A stretch of 64,000 nt of DNA from an uncultured Ruminiclostridium sp. (GTDB taxonomy: Bacteria > Bacillota > Clostridia > Oscillospirales > Ruminococcaceae): the NCBI GenBank assembly GCA_934454635.1, contig CAKSFR010000001.1, positions 124,001-188,000 of the forward strand, given 5' to 3'. The notes beneath the pieces were generated by a model that saw only the letters and a program-made list of their open reading frames with translations, did not search any database and had not been told where the DNA came from. The position numbers and the translations under genes were made by a program. Shown here in pieces: positions 8,609 through 17,216 of the stretch (positions within the stretch are counted from its first letter, which is position 1; every line of letters starts with the position of its first letter).

Positions 8609-9226
8609 TCACGATATTCTTTTGTTTAAGTAAGCAAGCGAAAGCGCCATATTTTCGTATTGAACAGGAATTTCCGGAGAAACCGAAAGCACACACGGCG
8701 CAAAACACCATATTGCTTTTATTCCGACGCCTACAAGACGATCACAGACCATCTGCGCACTGTTTGAAGGTACGGCGATAATTCCTATTCTAACATTGTT
8801 ATTTCTACAAAATTGTTCTAAATCATTCATTGAATAAATCGGCTTTCCCGAATTGCTGTGCTGTATTTCATTCACAGCGGTATCAAAAGCCGCTATTATA
8901 TCAAGCCCGTAATCTCTGAATCCGCCGTAATCAAGCAGCGCTCTGCCAAGCTTTCCCGCGCCGACCAGCACAACCTTGCTGTTCTCATCTGCCCCGAGAA
9001 ATTTCTCAAGCGCAGCTATAAGCTCGCCGACATTGTATCCTGTTTTGGGTCTGCCCGCGCCGCTTACTGCTCCGAGATCCTTACGAACCTGAACTTCGCC
9101 TAAGCCAAGTTCTTTTGCAAGAGATGCGGAAGAAATGTTTTCGGTATTATTACGCGTGCTTTTAAGGTGTCTGAGATAAATCGGAATGCGTCCCATGGTT
9201 GCCCGCGAAACTTCAACCTGCTTCAC
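8609..9226 (-). CDS. rex: Redox-sensing transcriptional repressor Rex
   Basis: A 205-residue NAD(H)-sensing repressor. An N-terminal winged helix (residues ~5-75: IPIYLRHL through LGLGEVQVRKDLGAV) binds DNA when NADH/NAD+ is low. The Rossmann domain has VLVGAGKLGRALLDYGGF for NAD(H), followed by the domain-swapping C-terminal helix. The start is a GTG at 9226, eight bases after AGGAGG; an in-frame GTG at 9235 would overlap that site. It lies between the fumarate-reductase operon and the hydrogenase genes, which makes both likely targets. Confidence 0.93.
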   Translation of the reverse strand: MKQVEVSRATMGRIPIYLRHLKSTRNNTENISSASLAKELGLGEVQVRKDLGAVSGAGRPKTGYNVGELIAALEKFLGADENSKVVLVGAGKLGRALLDYGGFRDYGLDIIAAFDTAVNEIQHSNSGKPIYSMNDLEQFCRNNNVRIGIIAVPSNSAQMVCDRLVGVGIKAIWCFAPCVLSVSPEIPVQYENMALSLAYLNKRIS

Positions 9227-9254
9227 AAAATCCACCTCCTGAAAGAATTAATAA

Positions 9255-9292
9255 GGCTGCACCGCACCACGATATGATAATGCGGCGCAGCC
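9255..9292 (-). terminator. Stem-loop between the frd operon and rex
   Basis: GGCTGCACCGCA (9255-9266) pairs with TGCGGCGCAGCC (9281-9292), with one mismatch. The minus-strand tail is TTATTAATTC, only partly U-rich. Since just 20 bases separate it from the rex ribosome site, it probably allows read-through into rex. Confidence 0.6.
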
Positions 9293-9302
9293 ATAAAACG
9301 TT

Positions 9303-9623
9303 TTACGAATTTTTTTCCGCAAGTTCTGCCGCCTGGTCAAGCTTTCTGTTTCTGAAATAGAGACCAACATCTATCGAAATCGCTACGAAATTGATAATGT
9401 AGAAGATAAAACTCAAGATAAATATAAATCCAAGCTCCTTCTGACCGCCTGTCGCTTCGATAACCTTTTTAACAATACCGAAAATGTATCCGACAAGAAG
9501 GAAAATTTCAAAGAAAAGGCTCTTACCCTTTGCTGTGCGTGAAATGTAGGATTTGCGAATAGAAATCGGCCACGAAAGACCAAAACAGAATATCATCAGT
9601 GCTTCGAGTAAATCTGTAACCAT
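9303..9623 (-). CDS. Small membrane protein resembling a PQ-loop/SemiSWEET half transporter
   Basis: A 106-residue protein with three predicted membrane helices (about residues 5-25, 38-60 and 66-90). The segment LSWPISIRKSYISRTAKGKS between helices 1 and 2 has the spacing of a PQ-loop repeat, as in SemiSWEET and related small transporters, though Gln after Pro is replaced. It is the last gene of the mdh-fumC-hdr-flx-frd run, 27 bases after frdA. It is not a classic cytochrome b anchor: I see no clear pattern of haem-binding His. It could be a membrane tether or a metabolite carrier; both are inference. Confidence 0.6.
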   Translation of the reverse strand: MVTDLLEALMIFCFGLSWPISIRKSYISRTAKGKSLFFEIFLLVGYIFGIVKKVIEATGGQKELGFIFILSFIFYIINFVAISIDVGLYFRNRKLDQAAELAEKNS

Positions 9624-9650
9624 GTTTTTGTCCAGCTTTCTTTTGTGTAA

Positions 9651-11249
9651 TTATTTTTTTCTGCGATAATCAGGCAGAAGCTTGGGAGAAACTGCGTCAG
9701 TCTTTATGCCTGCCGCTTCACGCTCTGCGTCAAACTTTGCGATGTGATCAAGCGTCAGCTTTCCGACAGTAACTTCCTTTGCGCGTGCAGACGCATTTTT
9801 GCCTGCGCTTCTTCCGAATACGATTATGTCGAGAAGAGAGTTGCCCATAAGGCGGTTGCGTCCGTGAATACCGCCAACCGCTTCACCTGCAACAAACAAA
9901 TTTTCAACATTGGTGGTCATGCCGTTTACGTCAATATCAAGACCGCCATTCTGATAGTGAAGCGTAGGATAAACAAGGATAGGTTCCTTGCGAATATCAA
10001 TTCCACAGCCCGCAAACATACGCATCATTGCGGGAATACGCTTTTCAATAGTGCCTTCGCCGCCTATCGCTTCAATCATAGGCGTGTCGAGCCATACAGC
10101 CTCGCCGCTGCCGGTGTTTACGCCCTCGCCGCGGTCGGAGCATTCGCGAATAATGGAAGCTGCCGCAACGTCGCGGGTTTCAAGCGGATGCATGAATACC
10201 TTACCGTCACGATTTACAAGCTTAGCGCCGAGCGAACGAACCTTTTCGGTAACAAGTGCACCGAAAATCTGCTGCGGGAATGCTGCGCCGGTCGGATGAT
10301 ACTGAAGAGTATCCGCATAAAGAAGCTTTGCACCGACGCGATAACCGAGTACAAGGCCGTCAGCAGTTGCACCGTAGTGGTTAGATGTCGGGAATCCCTG
10401 ATAGTGCATACGCCCGGCACCACCTGTTGCGATAATAACCGTCTTTGCACGCGCAACCATAAGCTCATGTGTTTCCATGTTCATGAGAACTGCGCCTGCT
10501 GCTCTACCCTTTTCGTCGAGGATAAGCTCAATTGCCGAAGTAAAATCAACAATTTCAATGCCGCGGTTGATTACTTCGTCACGAAGCGTACGCATAATCT
10601 CCGCACCTGAATAGTCCTTTGCAGCGTGCATACGTTTTCTTGAGGTTCCGCCGCCGTGTGTAGTGATCATTGTTCCGTCGGGAGCCTTATCAAACTCAAC
10701 TCCGAGGTCGTTAAGCCACTGGATAGCTTCGGGAGCGTCACAAACCAGCTTTGCGAGAAGTTCGCGTTTAGCAGCGTAATGTCCACCGCCGAATGCGTCA
10801 ACAAAATGGATTGCGGGAGAATCATTGGGCTTGTCGGCTGCCTGAATGCCGCCCTCTGCCATCATTGTATTCGCGTCGCCCATGCGAAGCTTTGTAACGA
10901 TCATAGTCTTTGCGCCCGCATTGTCAGCCTCAATAGCCGCAGAAGCGCCTGCGCCGCCGCCGCCGATAATAAGAACGTCAACATCATACTTTACATTGTC
11001 GAGATCAACGTCGTTTGCGGAAATTCTGCTGTGTGCCTGAAGCATTTCGCAGAGCTCATGCGGGACTTCTTCGCCTTTGTTCGGACCAATCTTTAAAACA
11101 GAAAATTCGCTCTTCTTATAGTCAGGGTGATAAGCCGCAAGAAGATCTTCCTTTTCTTTCGCAGTCATTCTGGCAGGCTCATAAGCTATATTTTCAGCTC
11201 TTGCCGCCTCAACTGCCGCCAAGGATTCCTGAAATTCTTTTGAATACAT
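9651..11249 (-). CDS. frdA: Soluble fumarate reductase flavoprotein subunit
   Basis: A 532-residue FAD protein of the FrdA/SdhA/TfrA family reducing fumarate to succinate. FAD site GGGGAG (96-101). Active-site blocks are HPTG with His318, TEKVR, PTLHYQNGG and GRNRLMGNSLLD, so the dicarboxylate-binding His and Arg residues are conserved. The residue that covalently binds FAD in respiratory FrdA (His in SHT) is Asn127 here, so FAD is probably non-covalent, as in thiol:fumarate reductase. An unusual ~87-residue N-terminal extension precedes the FAD domain, and the C-terminal helical region is short. GGAGG lies 9 bases before the ATG. The iron-sulfur partner is directly upstream. Confidence 0.85.
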   Translation of the reverse strand: MYSKEFQESLAAVEAARAENIAYEPARMTAKEKEDLLAAYHPDYKKSEFSVLKIGPNKGEEVPHELCEMLQAHSRISANDVDLDNVKYDVDVLIIGGGGAGASAAIEADNAGAKTMIVTKLRMGDANTMMAEGGIQAADKPNDSPAIHFVDAFGGGHYAAKRELLAKLVCDAPEAIQWLNDLGVEFDKAPDGTMITTHGGGTSRKRMHAAKDYSGAEIMRTLRDEVINRGIEIVDFTSAIELILDEKGRAAGAVLMNMETHELMVARAKTVIIATGGAGRMHYQGFPTSNHYGATADGLVLGYRVGAKLLYADTLQYHPTGAAFPQQIFGALVTEKVRSLGAKLVNRDGKVFMHPLETRDVAAASIIRECSDRGEGVNTGSGEAVWLDTPMIEAIGGEGTIEKRIPAMMRMFAGCGIDIRKEPILVYPTLHYQNGGLDIDVNGMTTNVENLFVAGEAVGGIHGRNRLMGNSLLDIIVFGRSAGKNASARAKEVTVGKLTLDHIAKFDAEREAAGIKTDAVSPKLLPDYRRKK

Positions 11250-11263
11250 CGACTTTATCCTCC

Positions 11264-11938
11264 TTACTTCTCTATATCTCTGTTATTATAGAGTTCTTTT
11301 ATCTCCTTAATCGGCTTACCCATAAGGTTTTCGATAAGTTCGGTAAATGTTCCGTCCTTAATTTCCTTTACACGGTTCGCGAGATGTTCAGTCTTAGGTG
11401 CGAGATATTTTCCGTTAAGACGGCGTGCAAGCATTGCGACCTGCGGGTGAGAGATACCTGCGGGGCAGCGTGATGAACAAACGCCGCACATTACGCAGTC
11501 AAAAGATTCTTCAGCGCACTTATCGAACTCGCCGCGCTGAGCATATGCGATGTACTGCATAACGTTCAGCTCCTGAGTACAGCTCTTTGTGCAGGCGTTG
11601 CAGCCGACGCAAGCATAAATTTCAGGATAAAGCTGCATCATTATCTGTTCTGTCGGCTTAATTTTTTCGATATCGTAAACCTGCTTCACAAGCGGGAAGA
11701 AAGGCAGAGTTGCGATATACATATTGTTTTCAACCTTTGTCTGGCAGGCAAGACAGGTCTTGAGTTCCCTGTCGCCCTTAATACGATAAATCGTAGCGCA
11801 GGCGCCGCAGAAACCGTTACGACAGCCGCAGCCGCGAACGAGCTGATAACCGGCGTATTCCATAGCGCGCATGATCGTCAGGTCGTCGGGTACGCTGTAC
11901 TGCTTGCCGAACAGGTAAATGTTAACCATATTTTCCAT
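11264..11938 (-). CDS. frdB: Fumarate reductase iron-sulfur subunit (TfrB N-terminal-like)
   Basis: A 224-residue electron-transfer subunit. An N-terminal [2Fe-2S] plant-type domain (CGCRNGFCGAC, then TCLAC) is followed by two four-Cys motifs, CVGCNACTKSCT and CVMCGVCSSRCP, suggesting two [4Fe-4S] clusters where respiratory FrdB has one [3Fe-4S]. It lacks the CCG domains fused in archaeal TfrB; those are encoded separately here as hdrB. I start at the ATG at 11938, which has AAGGAG nine bases upstream. The upstream in-frame ATG at 11965 overlaps flxA and has no ribosome site. It probably links HdrBC or FlxABC to the flavoprotein. Confidence 0.82.
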   Translation of the reverse strand: MENMVNIYLFGKQYSVPDDLTIMRAMEYAGYQLVRGCGCRNGFCGACATIYRIKGDRELKTCLACQTKVENNMYIATLPFFPLVKQVYDIEKIKPTEQIMMQLYPEIYACVGCNACTKSCTQELNVMQYIAYAQRGEFDKCAEESFDCVMCGVCSSRCPAGISHPQVAMLARRLNGKYLAPKTEHLANRVKEIKDGTFTELIENLMGKPIKEIKELYNNRDIEK

Positions 11939-11954
11939 GTTCAAATTCTCCTTA

Positions 11955-12788
11955 TCAGTATTCATCGGGAAGCTCGTCAATCTGGTCGCAGCGGAAAACG
12001 GGACCGTCCTTGCAGACATACTTTGAACCGATGTTGCATCTGCCGCACTTGCCTATTCCGCACTTCATGCGAAGCTCCATAGTCGTATACACCTGAGTTT
12101 TGTCGAAGCCAAGTTCCTGAAGCCCCGCAAGTGTGAACTTAATCATTATAGGCGGACCGCAAAGAATAGCAATTTTATCGGTTGAAAAGCCGAGTTCCTT
12201 TACATAATTGGGCACAAAACCGACATGACCGTCCCATTCGGGCTGTTCACGGTCGATCGTAAGGTGAACATTAACGCCTGTATCCTTAGCCCATTCGTTG
12301 ATAATTTCCTGATAGTCTACGAGATCCTGCATACTGCGCGAACCGTATACAATATCAATTTTTCCGTAGCGGTCGCGGTAATGACGGCAATAATTTATAA
12401 CAGAGCGAAGCGGAGCAAGTCCGATACCGCCCGCGATAAAAAGCATATCATGACCGGCAAATTCCGTATCCACAGGGAATGCATTGCCATAAGGTCCGCG
12501 TATGGTGATCTGCTGTCCGACCTCCATGGAATGGAGCCACTCGGTAACGCAGCCGCACTTCTTTATGGAAAACTCCATAAATTCGGTATTTGTAGGCGAC
12601 GAAGTGATTGAGAACATAGCTTCTCCCACTCCGGGAATCGACAGCATTGCGCACTGTCCGGGCTTGTGTTCAAAAGCTTTTTTGCCGTCGGGAGTAACTA
12701 CGCGAAAGGTCTTTACGTCGGGAGTATCAATTCTGATATCTGTAACAACGCCAACCACAGGGATAAGCGGTTCTTTCATATCAATCAT
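11955..12788 (-). CDS. flxA: FAD/NAD(P)H-binding oxidoreductase subunit FlxA
   Basis: A 277-residue NAD(P)H-oxidising subunit related to AsrB and dihydroorotate dehydrogenase subunit K. An FAD-binding barrel (residues ~10-100) is followed by the NAD domain (MLFIAGGIGLAPLRSVI and AILCGPPIMIKF) and a C-terminal [2Fe-2S] site MKCGIGKCGRCNIGSKYVC. It probably takes electrons from NADH into the Flx-Hdr complex. The start at 12788 shares ATGA with the flxB stop and has GGAGG nine bases upstream. Confidence 0.82.
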   Translation of the reverse strand: MIDMKEPLIPVVGVVTDIRIDTPDVKTFRVVTPDGKKAFEHKPGQCAMLSIPGVGEAMFSITSSPTNTEFMEFSIKKCGCVTEWLHSMEVGQQITIRGPYGNAFPVDTEFAGHDMLFIAGGIGLAPLRSVINYCRHYRDRYGKIDIVYGSRSMQDLVDYQEIINEWAKDTGVNVHLTIDREQPEWDGHVGFVPNYVKELGFSTDKIAILCGPPIMIKFTLAGLQELGFDKTQVYTTMELRMKCGIGKCGRCNIGSKYVCKDGPVFRCDQIDELPDEY

Positions 12789-13807
12789 TTTATGCTTCCT
12801 CCTAACTTTTTCATTACCTTTACAATATTCATCTGAATAGGACATTTAGCCATGCATCTGCCGCAGCCCACGCAGGAGAACAGACCGTCATTGTTGGTCG
12901 GATAGTAGACTAGCTTGTGCATAAAGCGCTGACGGAAGCGTTCAAGCTGAGTGAGTCTGGGCTGACCTGCCGACATTTTGGTAAATTCGGAGTACATACA
13001 GGAATCCCAACAGCGGAAACGCTTTACACCGTGACCCGTGTTGAAATCCTTGATATCGTAGCACTGACAGGTCGGGCATACAAATGTGCAGGTTCCGCAG
13101 CCGAGACACGACTCGGAAAGTTCTTTCCACTCGGGCGCGTCAAAGAATACAGAGGTTTTCCCGCTTCCGAACGCTTCGGCGGAAAGTTCCGCGAGCGGAA
13201 GCTTTTTTAGCCGCTGTGCAATAACATTTTTCTGCTCATTCACTGCCGTATCGTTGCTTTCTTCCGTTATAGAAGAAAGCTTTTCAAGCAGTTTTTCGCC
13301 CTTTTCGGTCTTTGCGTCCATATAAAGCGCATCATCGGTCTTGTAGCAAACTATATCTCCCTCGGGGTTTGCAGCGTCTATCCCGAAAGTTCCGCAGAAA
13401 CAGGTTTCATGCGGCTTTGTGCAAGCCATAGACATGATCACGGCGTGATCGCGGCGATTCTTATAATACGAATCAACAGGTTCGGCAAGGAATACACGGT
13501 CGAGAACTTCAAAGCTCTTGACATCGCAGGCGCGAACTCCGAAAATAACAAAATCCTCGCATTCGCTGCGCGTATCGATTACCTCAATACTCTTCCCTTC
13601 CATCTTAAAATCCATAAGGTTTTCAGTCTGGGGGAAGAAGAAATCCTTTGCGCTTCTTACAGTGTTAAGAGCGTTGGAAAGCGTTTTTCCGCTTTCCCAT
13701 TTTTCATACTTTGCACCGGTTTCGGTATCAACGGGCAGGTAAAGAGTTTCAGCTTCGGAAATCGCTGAAAAAAGCGAATCAAGCTTATCCAGTGAAATTT
13801 TACGCAT
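12785..13807 (-). CDS. flxB: 4Fe-4S dicluster protein FlxB
   Basis: A 340-residue iron-sulfur protein of the AsrA/HydB-like family. Residues ~60-160 hold the conserved FGVRACDVKSF and CTKPHETCFCGTFG segments. Two [4Fe-4S] motifs follow, CLGCGTCTFVCPTCQC near 220 and CVGCGRCMAKCP near 315. It passes electrons from FlxA toward HdrA. The ATG at 13807 has GAGG eight bases before it; the GTG at 13816 overlaps the ribosome site. It overlaps flxC by 8 bases and flxA by 4, indicating tight translational coupling. Confidence 0.8.
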   Translation of the reverse strand: MRKISLDKLDSLFSAISEAETLYLPVDTETGAKYEKWESGKTLSNALNTVRSAKDFFFPQTENLMDFKMEGKSIEVIDTRSECEDFVIFGVRACDVKSFEVLDRVFLAEPVDSYYKNRRDHAVIMSMACTKPHETCFCGTFGIDAANPEGDIVCYKTDDALYMDAKTEKGEKLLEKLSSITEESNDTAVNEQKNVIAQRLKKLPLAELSAEAFGSGKTSVFFDAPEWKELSESCLGCGTCTFVCPTCQCYDIKDFNTGHGVKRFRCWDSCMYSEFTKMSAGQPRLTQLERFRQRFMHKLVYYPTNNDGLFSCVGCGRCMAKCPIQMNIVKVMKKLGGSIK

Positions 13808-14792
13808 TTCCGTCACCTCTTTCTACTGCTTCTCCCGGCTCTAAATCGTCTGTTGTGTAATTCACAATCGGCGCGCGGCTTCCGATTTCCGCACCGGCCT
13901 GATATTCACCATAGAAGTTATCGATATCCTTGATGAACTTTCGGTTGAGCAGATGAAGCGGAATATGCTGCGGGCATACACGCGAGCATTCACCGCAGTC
14001 TGTACAGCGCCCTACAACGTGAAATGCACGGATAATATGGAACATTTTTTCTTCAAACGAGTTGGCCGCAGCCTTATTTTCAACGCCCGAATTTGGATTG
14101 TCAAACACGCATTTTTCGCAAGTGCAGGCGGGACATACGTCGCGGCACGCATTGCAGCGAATGCAGCGTGAAAGTTCATTCTGCCAGAAAGCAAAACGCT
14201 CGTCCGGAGTCATTTTTTCGATTTTTTCAACTTCATCGAATCTTGCCGAGTCGATAACATCACCGTCGTTTCCGAGAAGCTCGTCGTATGCAACGTGCTT
14301 CTTGGACTTGCAGTTCATACATCTATCGGGAAGAACAGCTGTTCTGTCGAGTGTAAGGCTTCCGTCATAAAGCGTATCGACGATAACCTTATCGCCGTCA
14401 TCACGAACTGCGGAAATACCGTCGGCAGCAGCCTTGATACGACCTGCGTCAAGCATACCGTTGCAAGGCACGCCGACAGCGTATACCTTTTCACGGTCAA
14501 ATCTATGCTCGGTGAGCAGCTGATTGAAGCTGTATGTATCACACGGTTTCAGAAAAACAAGAATTTTATTTTCGCTCTTGCCTGTTTCCTTTACAAGATA
14601 CTTGGAAAAGTTTGCTCCGCAAAAATCATTCCATACAAATTCTTTTTCAAGCTCGTCTGCCGTGCGGAAAATAGCAGGCGTTACATCATAATCAAATTCT
14701 CCCTTCTTCCAGCCGAGAACGCGGTCAACAGCACCGCTGTTCAGCATTTCGGAAGCCTTGGAAATGAGAATTTCGCGCTTTATTTCTTGCAT
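13800..14792 (-). CDS. flxC: 4Fe-4S dicluster protein FlxC
   Basis: A 330-residue relative of FlxB and of coenzyme F420-hydrogenase/formate-dehydrogenase beta-type subunits. An N-terminal region with FLKPCDTYSF and VGVPCNGM is followed by CMNCKSKKH and two ferredoxin motifs, CIRCNACRDVCPACTCEKC and CTDCGECSRVCPQHIP. It is probably an electron wire between the NADH-oxidising subunit and HdrA/FlxD. GGAGG seven bases before the ATG fixes the start. It overlaps both flanking genes. Confidence 0.8.
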   Translation of the reverse strand: MQEIKREILISKASEMLNSGAVDRVLGWKKGEFDYDVTPAIFRTADELEKEFVWNDFCGANFSKYLVKETGKSENKILVFLKPCDTYSFNQLLTEHRFDREKVYAVGVPCNGMLDAGRIKAAADGISAVRDDGDKVIVDTLYDGSLTLDRTAVLPDRCMNCKSKKHVAYDELLGNDGDVIDSARFDEVEKIEKMTPDERFAFWQNELSRCIRCNACRDVCPACTCEKCVFDNPNSGVENKAAANSFEEKMFHIIRAFHVVGRCTDCGECSRVCPQHIPLHLLNRKFIKDIDNFYGEYQAGAEIGSRAPIVNYTTDDLEPGEAVERGDGNA

Positions 14793-15214
14793 CGCAAATC
14801 CTCCAATCTCTTGTTTTCGCCGAGAGAAGCAACCTTTTCGGCAAAATCATTCATTGTTGCGGCAAATTTTGCGCCCTCAGCCGCACTTACCCACTCAACG
14901 CGCGTGCGTTCTCTTTCGATTCCCAAATAATCGAGCATTGAGAAAAGCAGAGCCATGCGGCGGCGTGTGTAATAGTTGCCCGAGGTATAGTGGCAGTCGC
15001 CCGGGTGGCAGCCGCAGATAATAACACCGTCAGCACCGCGCTGGAAAGCACGGAGAATAAACATCGGGTTTACTCTGCATGAGCAAGGCACACGAATAAT
15101 TTTTACGTCTGCCGGATAGTTAAGTCTGTTGTTTCCTGCGAGGTCGGCGCCGGCATACGAACACCAGTTACAGCAGAACGCCACAATAAGCGGCTTATAA
15201 TCATTTACTTGCAT
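14780..15214 (-). CDS. flxD: MvhD-like [2Fe-2S] linker subunit FlxD
   Basis: A 144-residue protein of the MvhD (methyl-viologen hydrogenase delta) family. The signature is CCNWCSYAGADLAG near residue 14, with further Cys residues in RVPCSCRVNP and ICGCHPGDCHY. In known complexes MvhD bridges the electron-input module and HdrA. The start at 15214 lies within the end of hdrA and has GGAGG ten bases upstream. Its presence directly after hdrA is a strong marker of a soluble electron-bifurcating Hdr complex. Confidence 0.9.
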   Translation of the reverse strand: MQVNDYKPLIVAFCCNWCSYAGADLAGNNRLNYPADVKIIRVPCSCRVNPMFILRAFQRGADGVIICGCHPGDCHYTSGNYYTRRRMALLFSMLDYLGIERERTRVEWVSAAEGAKFAATMNDFAEKVASLGENKRLEDLRCKK

Positions 15215-17199
15215 ATTGCGTCTACCTCCGCCATAATTTGTTTGCTTGTGAAGCCGCGCAGATCCATAGCGCCGGACATACAAGCTACCGTACAAGCGCC
15301 GCAGCCCTGACAAACAGCTTCGTTTACAGAAGCTACACGGCGAACCTTTGCTGTTCTGTCGGGCATTCTGAATTCCTTGTCAATATACGAAATCGCGCCG
15401 TACGGACAAACCTTTTCACAGGTCGAACAGCCGTTACACATCATTTCGTCGGAATGTGCAACGCACGGGTTACCGGTCAGCTTATCCTTGCAGAGAAGTC
15501 CGATTACCTTTGAAGCGGCAGCACCCGCCTGAGATACCGTTTCGGGAATATCCTTCGGACCCTGACAGGTTCCCGAAAGGAAAACACCTGCCGTGGGGCT
15601 TTCTACGGGACGGAGCTTCGGGTGAGCCTCAGTGAAGAAGTCGTTTGTATCCATGCTCGCGGTGAGCATTGTCGCAAGAGGTCTTGCGGACTTGTCAGGC
15701 TCGATTGCAGCGGCAAGAACAACAAGATCGGCGTCGATATGAAGCTGCTTTCCGTAAATAAGATCAGAAGCCTGAACCTTTAACTTTCCGTTTTCGGGCG
15801 AAACTTTTCCGACCATGCCCTTTATGTAGTGAACACCGTATTCTTCAACAGCGCGGCGATAGAACTCATCAAAATTCTTGCCGGGCGTACGAACGTCAAT
15901 ATAAAATACATAAACATCTGTATCGGGATATTTATCGCGAATAAGCATTGCGTGCTTTGCAGTATACATACAGCAAATCTTCGAGCAGTATTCCTTGCCC
16001 TTTTCGGCACACGCCGAGCAGCGGGAACCAACGCACTGAACAAAAACGATTGTGTGAGGGTGTTCGCCGTCAGAGGGACGGAGCAGAGTACCACCGGTAG
16101 GACCTGCCGCGTTCATCAGTCGTTCAAGCTCAAGCGAAGTGATAACATCTTTTGAAGCGGAGTAAGCAAATTCGTCGAACTTTTCCATCGAAATCGGGTT
16201 AAAGCCCGTTGCAACAACGATTGCGCCGTACTTCTCTTCAACAAATTCGTCTTTCGCGTTATAGTCGATTGCGCCTGCCGAGCAAACCTTAGAGCAGACT
16301 CCGCACTTGCCTGTTTTAAGCATTGTGCAGTAATTCGGGTCAATGGTAGCAACCTTCGGAACTGCCTGTGCAAACGGAATATAGATCGCTCTGCGATTGT
16401 CCATACCGAGATTAAATTCATTCGGAACTTTTTTCTGGGGACATTTTTCGGTACAAAGACCGCAGCCTGTGCAAATATCCTCCTTGACATATCTCGCTTT
16501 GCGCTTTATTGTAACATCAAAATTTCCGACAAATCCCTTAACAGCAGTTACTTCAGAATAAGAGAAAATGCGGATTTTTTCATTCTGGGCAACATCAACC
16601 ATTTTAGGTGTGAGAATACAAGCTGCGCAGTCGAGCGTCGGGAAAGTCTTGTCAAGCTGAGCCATCTTTCCGCCGATAGTGGGCTTTGTTTCAACAATAT
16701 CTACCGGGAAGCCTGCGTCCGCAATATCAAGGGCAGTCTGGATTCCGGCGATGCCTCCGCCGATTACAAGAGCGCGCTTTGTAACAGGGCTTTCGCCCGG
16801 CGTAAGCGGAGCGTTAAGATTAACTTTCGCTACGGCAGCCTTTCCGAGAATGATTGCCTTTTCGGTTCCTATAGGCATATCCTTATGTACCCATGAACAC
16901 TGTTCGCGGATATTGGCGATTTCCACCATATAAGGATTAAGTCCCGCAGCGGCAGCCGTTTTGCGGAATGTCGCTTCATGCATACGCGGTGAACATGAAC
17001 ATACAACTATTCCCGTAAGCTTATGCTCGGCAACAGCTTCCTTTATCATGTTCTGACCCGCCTGAGAACACATATACTGATAATCTGTGGAGAAAACAAC
17101 ACCCGGCTCTTTTCCGAGAGTCTCCGCAACTGTTTTGACATCTACCGTTCCGGCGATGTTAGTACCGCAGTGGCAGACAAATACTCCAATTCTTTGCAT
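15205..17199 (-). CDS. hdrA: Heterodisulfide reductase subunit A, electron-bifurcating flavoprotein
   Basis: A 664-residue core subunit carrying the bifurcating FAD. The N-terminus has Cys motifs (VCHCGTN, VCSCSPRMHE). The FAD/NAD fold is ALVIGGGIAGIQ, followed by GGKMAQLDKTFPTLDCAACILTPKM. [4Fe-4S] motifs are CTGCGLCTEKCP, CGVCSKVC, and at the C-terminus CNGCSTCEKVCP and CQGCGACTVACM. In methanogen MvhADG-HdrABC and bacterial Flx-Hdr the flavin splits an electron pair between ferredoxin and HdrBC. Length and motifs are complete. AAAGGAG precedes the ATG by nine bases. Confidence 0.95.
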   Translation of the reverse strand: MQRIGVFVCHCGTNIAGTVDVKTVAETLGKEPGVVFSTDYQYMCSQAGQNMIKEAVAEHKLTGIVVCSCSPRMHEATFRKTAAAAGLNPYMVEIANIREQCSWVHKDMPIGTEKAIILGKAAVAKVNLNAPLTPGESPVTKRALVIGGGIAGIQTALDIADAGFPVDIVETKPTIGGKMAQLDKTFPTLDCAACILTPKMVDVAQNEKIRIFSYSEVTAVKGFVGNFDVTIKRKARYVKEDICTGCGLCTEKCPQKKVPNEFNLGMDNRRAIYIPFAQAVPKVATIDPNYCTMLKTGKCGVCSKVCSAGAIDYNAKDEFVEEKYGAIVVATGFNPISMEKFDEFAYSASKDVITSLELERLMNAAGPTGGTLLRPSDGEHPHTIVFVQCVGSRCSACAEKGKEYCSKICCMYTAKHAMLIRDKYPDTDVYVFYIDVRTPGKNFDEFYRRAVEEYGVHYIKGMVGKVSPENGKLKVQASDLIYGKQLHIDADLVVLAAAIEPDKSARPLATMLTASMDTNDFFTEAHPKLRPVESPTAGVFLSGTCQGPKDIPETVSQAGAAASKVIGLLCKDKLTGNPCVAHSDEMMCNGCSTCEKVCPYGAISYIDKEFRMPDRTAKVRRVASVNEAVCQGCGACTVACMSGAMDLRGFTSKQIMAEVDAICK

Positions 17200-17216
17200 G
17201 GTCTGTTTCTCCTTTC

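Noticed and set aside
9744..10610. 288-codon plus-strand open frame
   Set aside because: Antisense to the fumarate reductase flavoprotein; Cys/Arg/Asn-rich with no recognisable domain.
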